Source of the DNA: VXMO01 sp965219405
GTDB lineage: Bacteria; Chloroflexota; Dehalococcoidia; UBA6926
Assembly: GCA_965219405.1 (NCBI GenBank)
Contig: OZ244736.1
Coordinates: forward strand, 248,001-312,000
DNA: 64,000 nucleotides
Direction: 5' to 3'
Shown piece after piece: positions 7,878 to 16,678 of this stretch. Within the stretch, counting starts at the first letter, position 1. Each line of letters opens with the position of its first letter. A program made the translations under genes and the position numbers. The notes under the pieces are model-generated. The model did not search any database, was not told the origin of the DNA, and was given only the letters and a program-made list of their open reading frames with translations.

Positions 7878-9236
7878 TCAGCTTTCGCTCGATTCGAGGC
7901 GGGCGCGTGCAGCATCGATAGCCTCGCGGACACGGCTGGGGGCAGTTCCGCCAACAACGTCCCTCTTGGCGACAGCGCTGTCTACCGTGATCTCCAACAC
8001 ATCCTCGCTGAAATGGGCCGATGCGCGTGTGTAGTCGTCCATCGTGAGATCGCGCAGTTCCTTGCCCTCTGCGAGCGCCGACTCAACAAGGGAGTGGACG
8101 ATGCCGTGCGCCTCGCGGAACGGTACGCCCTTTTCAGCCAGGTAATCGGCCAGTTCCGTTGCCAGCAGAAAGCCGCTCTCCGCGGCGGCACGCATCTTGT
8201 CCGGCTGGAACTCCAGCGTCGGAATCATGCCGGCCATCATTTCCAGGCTGCCGAGCAAAGTGTCAGCCGCATCGAACAGCGGCTCCTTGTCCTCCTGCAG
8301 GTCGCGGTTATAGGCGAGTGGGAGGCCCTTGACACTCATGAGGAGCGCCACCAAGTCACCGCTAACGCGCCCTGCCTTGCCGCGCACAAGCTCCGCAATG
8401 TCCGGGTTGCGTTTCTGCGGCATGATGCTCGAGCCCGACGCGTATTCCCCGCCGACGCGCACGTAGCCGAACTCATCGGACGACCACAGGATGATCTCTT
8501 CGCATAGGCGTGAAAGGTGCGTCATGGTCAGCGCCGCGGCAGACAGGAACTCGATGATATAGTCGCGGTCCGCAACGGCATCCATGCTGTTACGGCTGAC
8601 CGCGGCGAAACCCAGGTCTTCTGCGAGAGCTTCGCGGTCGATGGGATAGGCAGTGCCGGTGAGCGCAGCGCTGCCGAGCGGCATGACATCCGCGCGGGTG
8701 AGCGCATCGCCCACCCGGCCCACGTCCCTCTCCGCCATCTCCACGTAGGCAAGCAAGTGATGCGCGAGCAGCACGGGTTGAGCGCGCTGTAAGTGGGTGT
8801 ACCCGGGCAGAATGACATCGATGCCCTGCTCTGCTTGATCTAACAGGGCACGGCAATAAGTGTTTAGGCGCTCCAGCGCGGCGACAATAGCGTCTTTCAC
8901 ATAGAGGCGGGTATCAGTCGCGATCTGGTCGTTGCGGGAACGGCCCGTATGGAGCTTGCCGCCGAGCGGGCCGATGAGTTCAATCAGCCGCCGCTCGACG
9001 TTGAAGTGGATGTCCTCCAACTCCGGCCGGAACGGAAACTCTCCCGACTCAAGCTCGGCCCGAACGGACTCCAGCCCGCCGATAATTGACCGCGCTTCAT
9101 CGCCGGTCAGAACTCCCGCACGCTCCAATGCACGCGCCCACGCGATGGAGCCCGTGACGTCATACGCCGCAAGCCGCCGGTCAAACGGCAGAGACGCAAG
9201 AAAATCCGCGGGGTTCGTACTCAATTCATCCGCCAT
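7878..9236 (-). CDS. argH: Argininosuccinate lyase
   Basis: About 452 residues, a member of the fumarase/aspartase superfamily that splits argininosuccinate into arginine and fumarate in the last step of arginine synthesis. The superfamily signature GSSIMPQKRNPD is intact, preceded by the HTGRSRNDQ substrate loop and GYTHLQRAQP. The ATG at 9236 (MADELSTNP) gives a family-like N-terminus; a GTG at 9254 would add six residues. It lies upstream of rpe in one probable operon. argG is 0.7 kb further upstream on the same strand, separated by a plus-strand DUF1801 gene and a relic, so the two arginine genes are near neighbours rather than a tight operon. Confidence 0.95.
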   Translation of the reverse strand: MADELSTNPADFLASLPFDRRLAAYDVTGSIAWARALERAGVLTGDEARSIIGGLESVRAELESGEFPFRPELEDIHFNVERRLIELIGPLGGKLHTGRSRNDQIATDTRLYVKDAIVAALERLNTYCRALLDQAEQGIDVILPGYTHLQRAQPVLLAHHLLAYVEMAERDVGRVGDALTRADVMPLGSAALTGTAYPIDREALAEDLGFAAVSRNSMDAVADRDYIIEFLSAAALTMTHLSRLCEEIILWSSDEFGYVRVGGEYASGSSIMPQKRNPDIAELVRGKAGRVSGDLVALLMSVKGLPLAYNRDLQEDKEPLFDAADTLLGSLEMMAGMIPTLEFQPDKMRAAAESGFLLATELADYLAEKGVPFREAHGIVHSLVESALAEGKELRDLTMDDYTRASAHFSEDVLEITVDSAVAKRDVVGGTAPSRVREAIDAARARLESSES

Positions 9237-9316
9237 ACATACAGGATAAGGCACGGTGGTTGCGTGGAGACGGAAGACTCAGTAATACAGTAGGAGACAC
9301 TAAGGGGAGGGGCGAC

Positions 9317-9772
9317 GTGAGGAGCGCGGCAACAACGGTTGATGAGTATCTGGCCAGCCTGCCGGAAGGGCGACGGGAGGCGGTACAAGCGGTGCGCCAA
9401 GTGGTGCTGGACAATCTGCCGGATGGATTCGAGGAGTGCATGGCATTTGGGATGATCGGTTACGTCGTGCCGCTCAGCCGCTATCCGGACACATACAACA
9501 AGCAGCCGTTGGGACTGGCTGCCCTCGCGTCTCAGAAGCGCCACATGGCAATTTACCTGAATAGCGTCTACGAGAATCCGGAGACACTGGAGTGGTTCAC
9601 GTCCATGTACACCGCGAGCGGCAAGCCGTTGGATATGGGAAAGTCATGCGTACGCTTCAAGCGCCTTGATGATCTGCCGCTGGATGTAATTGGCCAAGCT
9701 ATAGCGCACACGAGCCTGGACGATTTTCTAATTTCATATGAAAAGGCGCGAAGCGGCAATAAGGGTGGGTGA
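9317..9772 (+). CDS. DUF1801 (YdhG-like) protein
   Basis: A 151-residue protein of the DUF1801/YdhG family, fold known but biochemical role unknown. The N-terminal TVDEYLASLPEGRREAVQ helix, the EECMAFGMIGYVVPLS segment and the later CVRFKRLDDLPLDVI stretch are the family's usual blocks. The GTG start at 9317 was chosen because GGGGAGGGG lies just upstream; the open frame begins earlier at 9260 but without a site. It is transcribed divergently from argH and inserted between argH and argG. Confidence 0.75.
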   Translation: MRSAATTVDEYLASLPEGRREAVQAVRQVVLDNLPDGFEECMAFGMIGYVVPLSRYPDTYNKQPLGLAALASQKRHMAIYLNSVYENPETLEWFTSMYTASGKPLDMGKSCVRFKRLDDLPLDVIGQAIAHTSLDDFLISYEKARSGNKGG

Positions 9773-9823
9773 AGCGGCGTATTGAACAAACCAGCCATCA
9801 CTATACGAGGGAGCATGGCGTGA

Positions 9824-9968
9824 GCAAGGTACGAATTCTGGTCGGCCACTCACCAACTGGATGCGCTGGTTGTCACAGCCGATAGCCGATTCGTGAATGC
9901 CTTGGTCGGCACAACTCATGAGGGTGCCGCGAGGACGCTCATCAACTCGCGGTCACGTAAGATTGGAC
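9824..9968 (+). pseudogene. Relic of a VapC-type PIN-domain toxin (C-terminal part)
   Basis: Between DUF1801 and argG the plus strand reads THQLDALVVTADSRFVNAL followed by VGTTHEGAA. This resembles the end of VapC-like PIN domains (a helix, then L-V-T-x-D-x-R-F and a short tail). There is no start codon and a TGA sits just upstream of the readable part, so the N-terminal acidic residues and any partner antitoxin are gone. The similarity is short and judged by eye. The remaining gap sequence holds nothing else recognisable. Confidence 0.4.
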
Positions 9969-9973
9969 TCCCC

Positions 9974-11170
9974 CTACTCCTCCGGTCTCACACGCGCCTG
10001 CGTCCTGATCGGCAAGCCCCAAAGGTGGATGAAGCCCGGCGAGGCTGATTGGTCAAAGGTGTCACCTTCGTCGTAGGTGGCGAGCGCGTGCTGATAGAGG
10101 GCGTAGTCGCTCTTGCGGCCCACCACCGTCGCGTGGCCTTTGTGTAGCTTCACACGAACCGCGCCGGTTACTGCCCGCTGGCTGCTATCGACGTAGGACT
10201 GCAGGTCTTCACGCAGCTGGCTGAACCATAGACCGTCATACACAAGCTGCGCGTATTCGCGGGAGACTGTCTCGCCGAACCGCACCTGGTCTTTGGTCAG
10301 AACCATGCCTTCAAGGGATCTGTGCGCGTTGATGAGAATGGTCGCCGCGGGGGCCTCATAGATCTCGCGCGACTTGATGCCGACTAGCCGGTCCTCGATG
10401 TGGTCGATGCGGCCGACCCCATGCTCCCCGCCGATCTTTGACAGCACCTCCACCAAGTCGACCGCCTCCATCTCTGCGCCGTCCAACGCGACGGGCACGC
10501 CCTGCTCGAACTGCACCTCGACGTATCGAGGCTCATCCGGCGCTTCATGCGGCGCGACCGTCCACTCGTATGCGTTTGCAGGCGGCTCAAGCCACGCGTC
10601 CTCAAGGACACCTGCCTCGATGCTGCGGCCCCAGAGGTTGTCGTCGGTGGAGTATGGCTTTTCGAGGGTGGAGGGGACGGGAATCTCATGCTCGCGGGCG
10701 TAGGCGATCTCTTCAACTCGCGTCATGCCCCACTCCCGGGCAGGCGCGACGACCTTGAGATCAGGAGCGAGCGCGCCAACGGAAACATCGAGCCGAACCT
10801 GATCATTGCCCTTGCCGGTGCACCCATGGGCGACTGCCGTCGCGCCCTCCTGCCGCGCCGCTTCAACCATCAGACGGGCAATCAGGGGGCGTCCGAGCGC
10901 GGTGGCGACAGGATAGACGCCCTGGTAGAGAGCGTTGGCCTTGAGGGCCGGAAAAACAAACTCGCGGATGAACTCATCGCGGACATCGGCGACGTGCGCA
11001 CCGACCGCGCCGGATTCAAGCGCGCGCTGGCGAATCTCCTCCAGGTTATCGACGTTGCCGAGGTTCGCCGTCAGCGTGACAACGTCGTACCCATAGTTCT
11101 CCTGGATCCACCGCACGGCGACGGACGTATCCAGCCCTCCGCTATACGCAAGAACAAGTTTCTCCGCCAT
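9974..11170 (-). CDS. argG: Argininosuccinate synthase
   Basis: A 398-residue ligase that condenses citrulline and aspartate with ATP to give argininosuccinate. The N-terminal PP-loop is AYSGGLDTS, right after the MAEKLV start. HGCTGKGNDQVR and the SIEAGVLEDAW and REWGMTR motifs are also typical. The frame stays open about 330 nt upstream of the ATG at 11170, but that part reads as noncoding. The normal length from 11170 supports this start. It shares its upstream region with the divergent gene at 11331. Confidence 0.95.
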   Translation of the reverse strand: MAEKLVLAYSGGLDTSVAVRWIQENYGYDVVTLTANLGNVDNLEEIRQRALESGAVGAHVADVRDEFIREFVFPALKANALYQGVYPVATALGRPLIARLMVEAARQEGATAVAHGCTGKGNDQVRLDVSVGALAPDLKVVAPAREWGMTRVEEIAYAREHEIPVPSTLEKPYSTDDNLWGRSIEAGVLEDAWLEPPANAYEWTVAPHEAPDEPRYVEVQFEQGVPVALDGAEMEAVDLVEVLSKIGGEHGVGRIDHIEDRLVGIKSREIYEAPAATILINAHRSLEGMVLTKDQVRFGETVSREYAQLVYDGLWFSQLREDLQSYVDSSQRAVTGAVRVKLHKGHATVVGRKSDYALYQHALATYDEGDTFDQSASPGFIHLWGLPIRTQARVRPEE

Positions 11171-11258
11171 TTGACCCCCATGTGAATGAACTGCATGTGG
11201 AATGATTCTAGCAGGGGGAGTCGGAGAGTCCGGTGAAAAGCAAATCGATATAGGAGTA

Positions 11259-11288
11259 TTGACACACCTGTTCGACAATTTGTACCAT
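11259..11288 (+). promoter_or_regulatory. Candidate sigma70 promoter
   Basis: TTGACA (11259-11264) and TACCAT (11283-11288) are separated by 18 nt, 42 nt upstream of the ATG at 11331. It lies in the argG/unknown-gene divergent region and would drive the 11331-13273 pair. Confidence 0.45.
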
Positions 11289-11330
11289 ATCGGTTCACCC
11301 GCTCCTGCGTGCGGCCCCGAGGAGATGCCT

Positions 11331-12311
11331 ATGAGTGTGTTCGCCACCGCAATGGAAGTCCTTGATGAAACTACAGCTGAGCTTGCTTGGGAACAGTTCG
11401 GTCGTCTACAGCACGAGGAAAGGAACAGCAGACAAGAAACGGCGCTCGCGATTCTGCACGCGCTGGAGGAACTGGATAAGTTGCGAAGAGGATTCACCCC
11501 AGACTATGACTATCCATGGCTAGCCCCAATGTACGCTCTGTGGTATCAGAGCTCTCACACGCAGATGGCATATCACCTCGCCAAATCGATTCCAAACGAA
11601 TCAAATCCGTTTCTTCCAGAGGGCCCAGAGCCTCTCCTGTTGGTTGACTTTGCCTGTGGCACCATGGCAATGCAATTTGGTGCTGCGATCGCCGCAGCGG
11701 AGCTATTGGAGTCCACTGGACAGCTCATCACTGTGTACGCCAGGTCAAGTGACAATAGCGGTCCTATGCGGTCTTTTGGGAGAGAGCTCTGGCAGGAGTT
11801 CTACAGGCGAGCGGCGGAACAGTCCAACAACGGCGCTGCAGCCGCAATTCAAAACGCTTGCTATATTGATCGTTTCATTTTCTCCAAATCAATAGTTGCA
11901 ATACCGCCCAAAATACGTTGGCTCACGATTTTACATGCGGCTTATGAAGCTGAAAGAGACGAGATTAAGGAAGCGGTGGACAGAATCGTGAGGAATTCCA
12001 CTCCTGATGTCATAGCTGTAACTGCTCATCGCCGAAGCGTCGAATTGAAACAAGCATTTTCACCGTCTGAAGCCGATTATGATGACCGGAGTCTTGCGTT
12101 TTCCTCGGAACAATGGTCGCTCCGTCACTTTGCGTCCAAGGTGGATAAGATGAGGAATCGAATCTTTGAAGAGATGATTCGAGACGTATCCGGCATATCC
12201 CAGAACAGTAAGGCATGGGCTCAGGATTACTTGGTCAACGATTCCCTCCATAGACAGCGTCACTTACCCCGGGATACTTCAAGAATGCTTTATGTTCGAA
12301 AAGATGGGTAG
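11331..12311 (+). CDS. Uncharacterised protein with methyltransferase-like motif
   Basis: A 326-residue protein I do not recognise. The N-terminal third is alpha-helical and acidic (DETTAELAWEQFGRLQ), followed by the hydrophobic-aromatic block YPWLAPMYALWYQSSHTQMA. Residues 103-117 read LLLVDFACGTMAMQF, which resembles motif I of class I AdoMet-binding proteins (strand, D-x-x-C-G-T, helix). The C-terminal half is helical and ends RMLYVRKDG. ATG 11331 follows GAGGAG with 6-nt spacing. The gene is clearly more AT-rich than its neighbours and lies 35 nt before a radical SAM gene, so the two are probably one transferred unit. AdoMet binding is a guess from one motif; catalytic residues are unknown. 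Confidence 0.7.
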   Translation: MSVFATAMEVLDETTAELAWEQFGRLQHEERNSRQETALAILHALEELDKLRRGFTPDYDYPWLAPMYALWYQSSHTQMAYHLAKSIPNESNPFLPEGPEPLLLVDFACGTMAMQFGAAIAAAELLESTGQLITVYARSSDNSGPMRSFGRELWQEFYRRAAEQSNNGAAAAIQNACYIDRFIFSKSIVAIPPKIRWLTILHAAYEAERDEIKEAVDRIVRNSTPDVIAVTAHRRSVELKQAFSPSEADYDDRSLAFSSEQWSLRHFASKVDKMRNRIFEEMIRDVSGISQNSKAWAQDYLVNDSLHRQRHLPRDTSRMLYVRKDG

Positions 12312-12346
12312 AATGATGCTAACGGCCAGACTGTAGGGGGTGCAGC

Positions 12347-13273
12347 ATGGCGACAGCTAAATCGGTCCAGCCGCCCCTCCCCGGCATTCCAACGCCGGAC
12401 CATGAGCCCGTCAGCGGGCCGGGCGAAATCGGCCACGTTGAAATCAAATATGTGGCGGTCAAGGAAATCCTCACCCGTGCGAGCGGGTTTATGGAAGAGT
12501 ACGACTACACTCTGAACCCATACAGCGGCTGTTTCTTCGGTTGCGCGTACTGCTATGCCGCATTCTTCAGCCCTATCGTTGAGCTACGCGACACGTGGGG
12601 TAACTGGGTGACCGTTAAGGAGAATGGGCCTGACCTGCTGAGGCGTCGCAAAGTGGGCAACCTGGACGGCAAGCTCATTTATATGAGCAGTGTCACCGAT
12701 CCCTATCAACCCGTAGAGCGCCAAGTCGGCCTAACGCGGCAACTGCTGGAAATCCTTGCGGAGCGGCACAAACCGAAGCTCGTTGTTCAGACGAGAAGCC
12801 CTGACGTAGTGCGTGATTGTGACCTGTTTAAGGAAATCCAGGACAGAGGTGGCCGTGTTCAAGTCAACATGACCGTCACCACCGATGATGAGGACATTCG
12901 CAAGACCTTCGAACCGCATTGCCCCTCCAACATGGCGAGGATTCGCGCAATCGCCGATGTTGCTGCACAGGGAATCGATACCTGCATCACCCTGACGCCT
13001 CTGCTGATGGTCACTAACGCCGAGCAGTTTGCTAACGACTTACTGGAGACAGGAGTCTCCAAGTTCATTGTTCAGCCGTTCCACTTCGCGAAGGGCAAGT
13101 TCGTGGCCAACACACGGGACGGCGCATTTGAACTCATGGCTGAGAAACTGGAATGCCCAGTTGGATTGTTCAAGGAACGATACCTGGAGCACTACGAGGC
13201 CGTTGAGCAGGTTCTAGAGTCGCGGCTACCTTCCCTCGGCAAGGGCAAGGAGGGCTTTAGCCCGCCGTTTTAG
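12347..13273 (+). CDS. SPL-family (spore photoproduct lyase-like) radical SAM protein
   Basis: A 308-residue radical SAM enzyme. The cluster motif is GCFFGCAYCYA (Cys62, Cys66, Cys69; CxxxCxxC), preceded by DYTLNPYSG. This context is typical of the SPL/Rv2578c branch. GKLIYMSSVTDPYQPVE and VQTRSPDV are further conserved strands of the partial TIM barrel. Members of this branch are mostly uncharacterised; the true spore photoproduct lyases repair UV damage, but this is not a spore-forming context. It follows the unknown gene by 35 nt. The C-terminal tail is short and has no second Fe-S motif. Confidence 0.85.
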   Translation: MATAKSVQPPLPGIPTPDHEPVSGPGEIGHVEIKYVAVKEILTRASGFMEEYDYTLNPYSGCFFGCAYCYAAFFSPIVELRDTWGNWVTVKENGPDLLRRRKVGNLDGKLIYMSSVTDPYQPVERQVGLTRQLLEILAERHKPKLVVQTRSPDVVRDCDLFKEIQDRGGRVQVNMTVTTDDEDIRKTFEPHCPSNMARIRAIADVAAQGIDTCITLTPLLMVTNAEQFANDLLETGVSKFIVQPFHFAKGKFVANTRDGAFELMAEKLECPVGLFKERYLEHYEAVEQVLESRLPSLGKGKEGFSPPF

Positions 13274-13277
13274 GCAA

Positions 13278-13466
13278 CTACTTCGCCGATTTGGCGGCGG
13301 TGCGCAGGCAGCGCGTACACATGCGAACCTGCGTGCGCGTCCCATTCGCGTCGTACTGCGAGATTCGCTGCACGTTGACGTTCCAGCGACGTCGCGTCTT
13401 GCGATGCGAGTGGCTGACGTTGTTTCCGAATTGCGGGCCTTTGCCGCAGACTTGACATTTTGCCAT
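13278..13466 (-). CDS. rpmB: 50S ribosomal protein L28
   Basis: A 62-residue ribosomal protein L28 of the zinc-binding (C+) type. CQVCGKG near the N-terminus and CTRCLR near the C-terminus give four cysteine ligands. NVSHSHRKTRRRWNVN is the rRNA-binding core. The start MAKCQVCG is unambiguous. It stands alone, without rpmG, and converges on the radical SAM gene with only 4 nt between stops. The upstream side faces fakA divergently. Confidence 0.95.
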   Translation of the reverse strand: MAKCQVCGKGPQFGNNVSHSHRKTRRRWNVNVQRISQYDANGTRTQVRMCTRCLRTAAKSAK

Positions 13467-13627
13467 GATGTTTCGTTCAGTTTCGCTCGTTGGTGAGTAT
13501 TCAAACCGGCCGATCTCGCCTTGAGGCGTGGGCCGGCTGCATAGCTGCCGTACAGCGTCGTATGCTACCAGAGTCGGGGAGATTGGGCAATGAGCCGGAG
13601 AGCGCGGACACCGCAGGAGGACGAACA

Positions 13628-15253
13628 ATGACAAGCAGCGGCGGGTCAGGGACTCTGGATGGGCAAGGATTGCTTGAGGCGTTGATGGGCGGCGCGGAGT
13701 GGCTGCAGGCGAACATGGATGCCGTGAACGCGCTCAACGTGTATCCGGTACCCGACGGCGACACGGGCACGAACATGATGCTCACACTGCAGACGGCCCT
13801 CCGTGACGCGCAGGAGAACCCCGGCGACGGCACAGTTGGCGCGATGTCCGCCGTCATCGGACAGGGAGCGCTGCGCGGCGCCCGCGGCAACAGCGGCGTC
13901 ATCCTCTCCCAGTATCTAAAGGGCTTCGCACAGGGCCTCGACGGCGTCGGCACGATGGACGGCCACGCGCTCGCAAAGGGCCTGCAGGCGGCGTCAGACG
14001 CTGCCTATGGGGCCATGAGCAAGCCCGTTGAGGGCACGATGTTGACCGTCGGGCGCGAGGCGGGCGAGGCAGCAAACGCAAGCGGCTCAGCAGACGTTAT
14101 CGAGACGCTGCTCGCCGCCGCGAACGAGGCGGATGCATCAACCGCGAGGACGCCGGAGCTGTTGCCGGTGTTGGCGAGCGCGGGCGTCGTTGATTCCGGC
14201 GGACAGGGCATTGCGGTGCTGTTGCGCGGCGCGCTGGCGCGGCTGACGGGAGAAGACCCAGGCCCGGCGCTTGAAGCCCCAACAATCTCCGCCATCGACC
14301 CAAGCCTCTATGCGGGTGGCGCGGGCGAGGCGTGGGGCTATTGCACGGAGTTCGTGCTGATGGAGCCTTCGTCCAACATGGACACTATCCGCGCGACGAT
14401 GGCGTTGTTCGGCGAGTCCGAGTCCATCGTTGAAGGCGATGGGCTGGTGCGTGTGCATCTGCATACGGCCGAGCCGGAGATTGTACTAACCGAGGCCGAG
14501 GGGATGGGTCAGCTGGAGCAGGTATCCATCCGCGACATGGATCAGCAGCATCAGCAGTTCCTGGCAGGGCACGGCGAAGACATTGATGACGTGGTCTGTG
14601 GCGTCGTGTCAGTGGCTGCAGGCCCCGGTTTCGTTCGCATCATGCGGGGACTGGGCGCCGGTTCCATCATCTGGGGCGGCCAATCCATGAACCCCTCCGC
14701 GGAGGAGATTGCGGAGGCTGTGGAGTCCATCCCTGCCCGGGACATCATCATTCTGCCCAATAACAAGAACATCGCAGCGACTGCCGAAGTCTCACGCGAC
14801 CTCATTCACACCAAGACCGTCACCGTGCTGCCAACGGAGTCCGTGCAGCAGGGAATCGCCGCTCTGCTGACCTACTCGGCAACCGACACCGTCCAGGACA
14901 ACCTGGACGGGATGCGCGGGGCAGTCGACGAGCTCCGATGGGCGGAGGTGACATTTGCGGTGCGCAACGGCCAGTCCGGCGAAGTGACGTACGCGGCGGA
15001 ACAGCCAATCGGCTTGCTTGAGGGCGAGTTGGTCGTCTCGGGTGAGACACCCGAGGCGGTGGCGCAGGCGTTGGTGGAGCGCATCGCGCCGGAGGGCGAA
15101 ATGATCGTCACGCTGTACTACGGCGCGGGGATCACCGAAGAGGAGGCTGAGGCAGCAGCGGATGCCGTGAAAGCGGTCTGTTCCGACGAAGTAGAAGTGG
15201 AAATCCAGAACGGCGGCCAACCGCTGTATCCGTACCTCATCTCTGTCGAATAG
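13628..15253 (+). CDS. fakA: Fatty-acid kinase FakA (DAK2/YloV family)
   Basis: A 541-residue protein with an N-terminal DhaL/DAK2 ATP-binding domain containing NVYPVPDGDTGTNM (residues 37-50). The middle has the GVVDSGGQGIAVLL block, and the C-terminus holds the FakA domain (DIIILPNNKNIAATAE). In characterised systems FakA phosphorylates fatty acids held by a DegV-type FakB so that exogenous fatty acids enter phospholipid synthesis. A DegV/FakB gene occurs at 25437. The ATG at 13628 has GGAGG about 7 nt upstream. In Dehalococcoidia-like genomes this gene is often next to rpmB and recG; here rpmB is adjacent and recG is 12 kb off, right after the DegV gene. Confidence 0.9.
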   Translation: MTSSGGSGTLDGQGLLEALMGGAEWLQANMDAVNALNVYPVPDGDTGTNMMLTLQTALRDAQENPGDGTVGAMSAVIGQGALRGARGNSGVILSQYLKGFAQGLDGVGTMDGHALAKGLQAASDAAYGAMSKPVEGTMLTVGREAGEAANASGSADVIETLLAAANEADASTARTPELLPVLASAGVVDSGGQGIAVLLRGALARLTGEDPGPALEAPTISAIDPSLYAGGAGEAWGYCTEFVLMEPSSNMDTIRATMALFGESESIVEGDGLVRVHLHTAEPEIVLTEAEGMGQLEQVSIRDMDQQHQQFLAGHGEDIDDVVCGVVSVAAGPGFVRIMRGLGAGSIIWGGQSMNPSAEEIAEAVESIPARDIIILPNNKNIAATAEVSRDLIHTKTVTVLPTESVQQGIAALLTYSATDTVQDNLDGMRGAVDELRWAEVTFAVRNGQSGEVTYAAEQPIGLLEGELVVSGETPEAVAQALVERIAPEGEMIVTLYYGAGITEEEAEAAADAVKAVCSDEVEVEIQNGGQPLYPYLISVE

Positions 15254-15358
15254 CCGCACGCCGCTTGACAGTGGTCAGCGTTGCGCTCACGCTCACGCCA
15301 GTATTGCGGAGGGCTCGGGCCACTCTTATCGGAGCGCCCACGGATAAGCGGGCGATAA

Positions 15359-16645
15359 ATGGCGGTTGAAACGCGGTCGTCACTCGGTTTATTGAATCCC
15401 CGTCGGGTGTTCTACGGGTGGTGGATTGTCCTGTCGGGCTTTCTGTTGATGCTGTTCTCCACGGGCGTCGGCTTCTACGGCTTCTCGGCGTTTGTGAATC
15501 CGATTGCGGACTCTATTGCAGGCGGCAGCCGTGCGATTGTTGCGACGGCGGTGTCGATCCAGCGCGCCGAATCGGGAATCCTGGGGCCGATCATGGGATT
15601 CCTCGTTGATCGGGTGGGGCCACGCATTATCCTCATCGGTGGATTCGTCATTGGCGGGACGGGGTTCATCCTTGTGTCGCTGACACAGAATGTGGTCCAG
15701 TTCTACGCGGCGTATTTCTTCCTGGCCCTCGGACTTGGCGCGGGGTCGTTCCTGATCGTCAGCACGGCGGTCACAAACTGGTTCAGCCGCAAGCGCGGCC
15801 GTGCGCTCGGATTCTTGTTCCTCGGTCCGGGGTTTGCGGGCTTCCTGGTACTGGGCATCGTCGAGTTGATCGACATGTTCGGCTGGCGGGCCACATTGGC
15901 GGGCATCGGGGTCGCCATGTGGATCATCTGCATCCCATTGGCACTGATTATGCGGCGCGCGCCGGAGGCATATGGGCAACGTCCGGACGGTGATCCGCCG
16001 GTTGAAGAATCGTCAGGAAGGCCGATGCAGCTGACAGGGGGAGGGGTGCCTGTCGAAGAGGCATCTCTGATTCGAATCGGCAGTGTTCTGCGGAGTGTCG
16101 GTTATTACCAGTACATATCTGCGTTCGGGCTGCAGCAGATGGGATTCTCTGCGCTGGTCATCTTCCAGATTCCGGCACTTCAGACCTTTGGACTGTCGTC
16201 AACTGAGGCGGGTCTGGCCGTACTGATCTGGACGGTCGGCGGACTTCCAGGGCGTCTTGCCTCCGGCTTTTTGGCCGACAAGTTCGACAAGCGGCTGGTG
16301 CTGGCGGCAGCGTTCATCATGCAGCTAATCGGCTTGTTCTTCTTCTTGACGACGACGAATCTGAGCGGCGCAGTCTTGTACGGCGTGACGCACGGCATCG
16401 GGTGGGGCATGACGACTCCGTCCCGGCTGGCATTGCAAGGCGAGCTGTGGGGGCGGGCGATATTCGGTCGGTTGATGGGGATTCAAACCGGGACATCCGC
16501 GATCGGGTCCATCATCTCGCCGATATTCGTCGGGTGGTGGTTCGATACGTTCGACGAGTACAAGACGCCGATCATGTTGCTGTTCATGCCGCTGTTCATC
16601 TGCATTGTGTTGGTGCTGACACTGAGGCGACCAAACCTGGGCTAA
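15359..16645 (+). CDS. Major facilitator superfamily transporter
   Basis: A 428-residue membrane protein with about 12 hydrophobic segments and a long central loop near residues 205-240, the MFS layout. FYGWWIVLSGFLLMLF begins helix 1, and FLVDRVGPRIILIGG is the loop 2-3 signature (D-R-x-G-x-R). The FLADKFDKRLV repeat appears in the second half. The FYGWW start and overall pattern resemble oxalate/formate-type and monocarboxylate MFS carriers. The solute is not predictable. No enzyme gene is linked; the next gene, dinB, is 33 nt downstream. Confidence 0.88.
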   Translation: MAVETRSSLGLLNPRRVFYGWWIVLSGFLLMLFSTGVGFYGFSAFVNPIADSIAGGSRAIVATAVSIQRAESGILGPIMGFLVDRVGPRIILIGGFVIGGTGFILVSLTQNVVQFYAAYFFLALGLGAGSFLIVSTAVTNWFSRKRGRALGFLFLGPGFAGFLVLGIVELIDMFGWRATLAGIGVAMWIICIPLALIMRRAPEAYGQRPDGDPPVEESSGRPMQLTGGGVPVEEASLIRIGSVLRSVGYYQYISAFGLQQMGFSALVIFQIPALQTFGLSSTEAGLAVLIWTVGGLPGRLASGFLADKFDKRLVLAAAFIMQLIGLFFFLTTTNLSGAVLYGVTHGIGWGMTTPSRLALQGELWGRAIFGRLMGIQTGTSAIGSIISPIFVGWWFDTFDEYKTPIMLLFMPLFICIVLVLTLRRPNLG

Positions 16646-16678
16646 GGGCGCTGCGACAAGGCGGGTTAGAATCCCAGC

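Noticed and set aside
11171..11497. 109-residue N-terminal extension of argG
   Set aside because: It overlaps the divergent gene and its promoter, and the Cys/Ser-rich translation is unlike ArgG.
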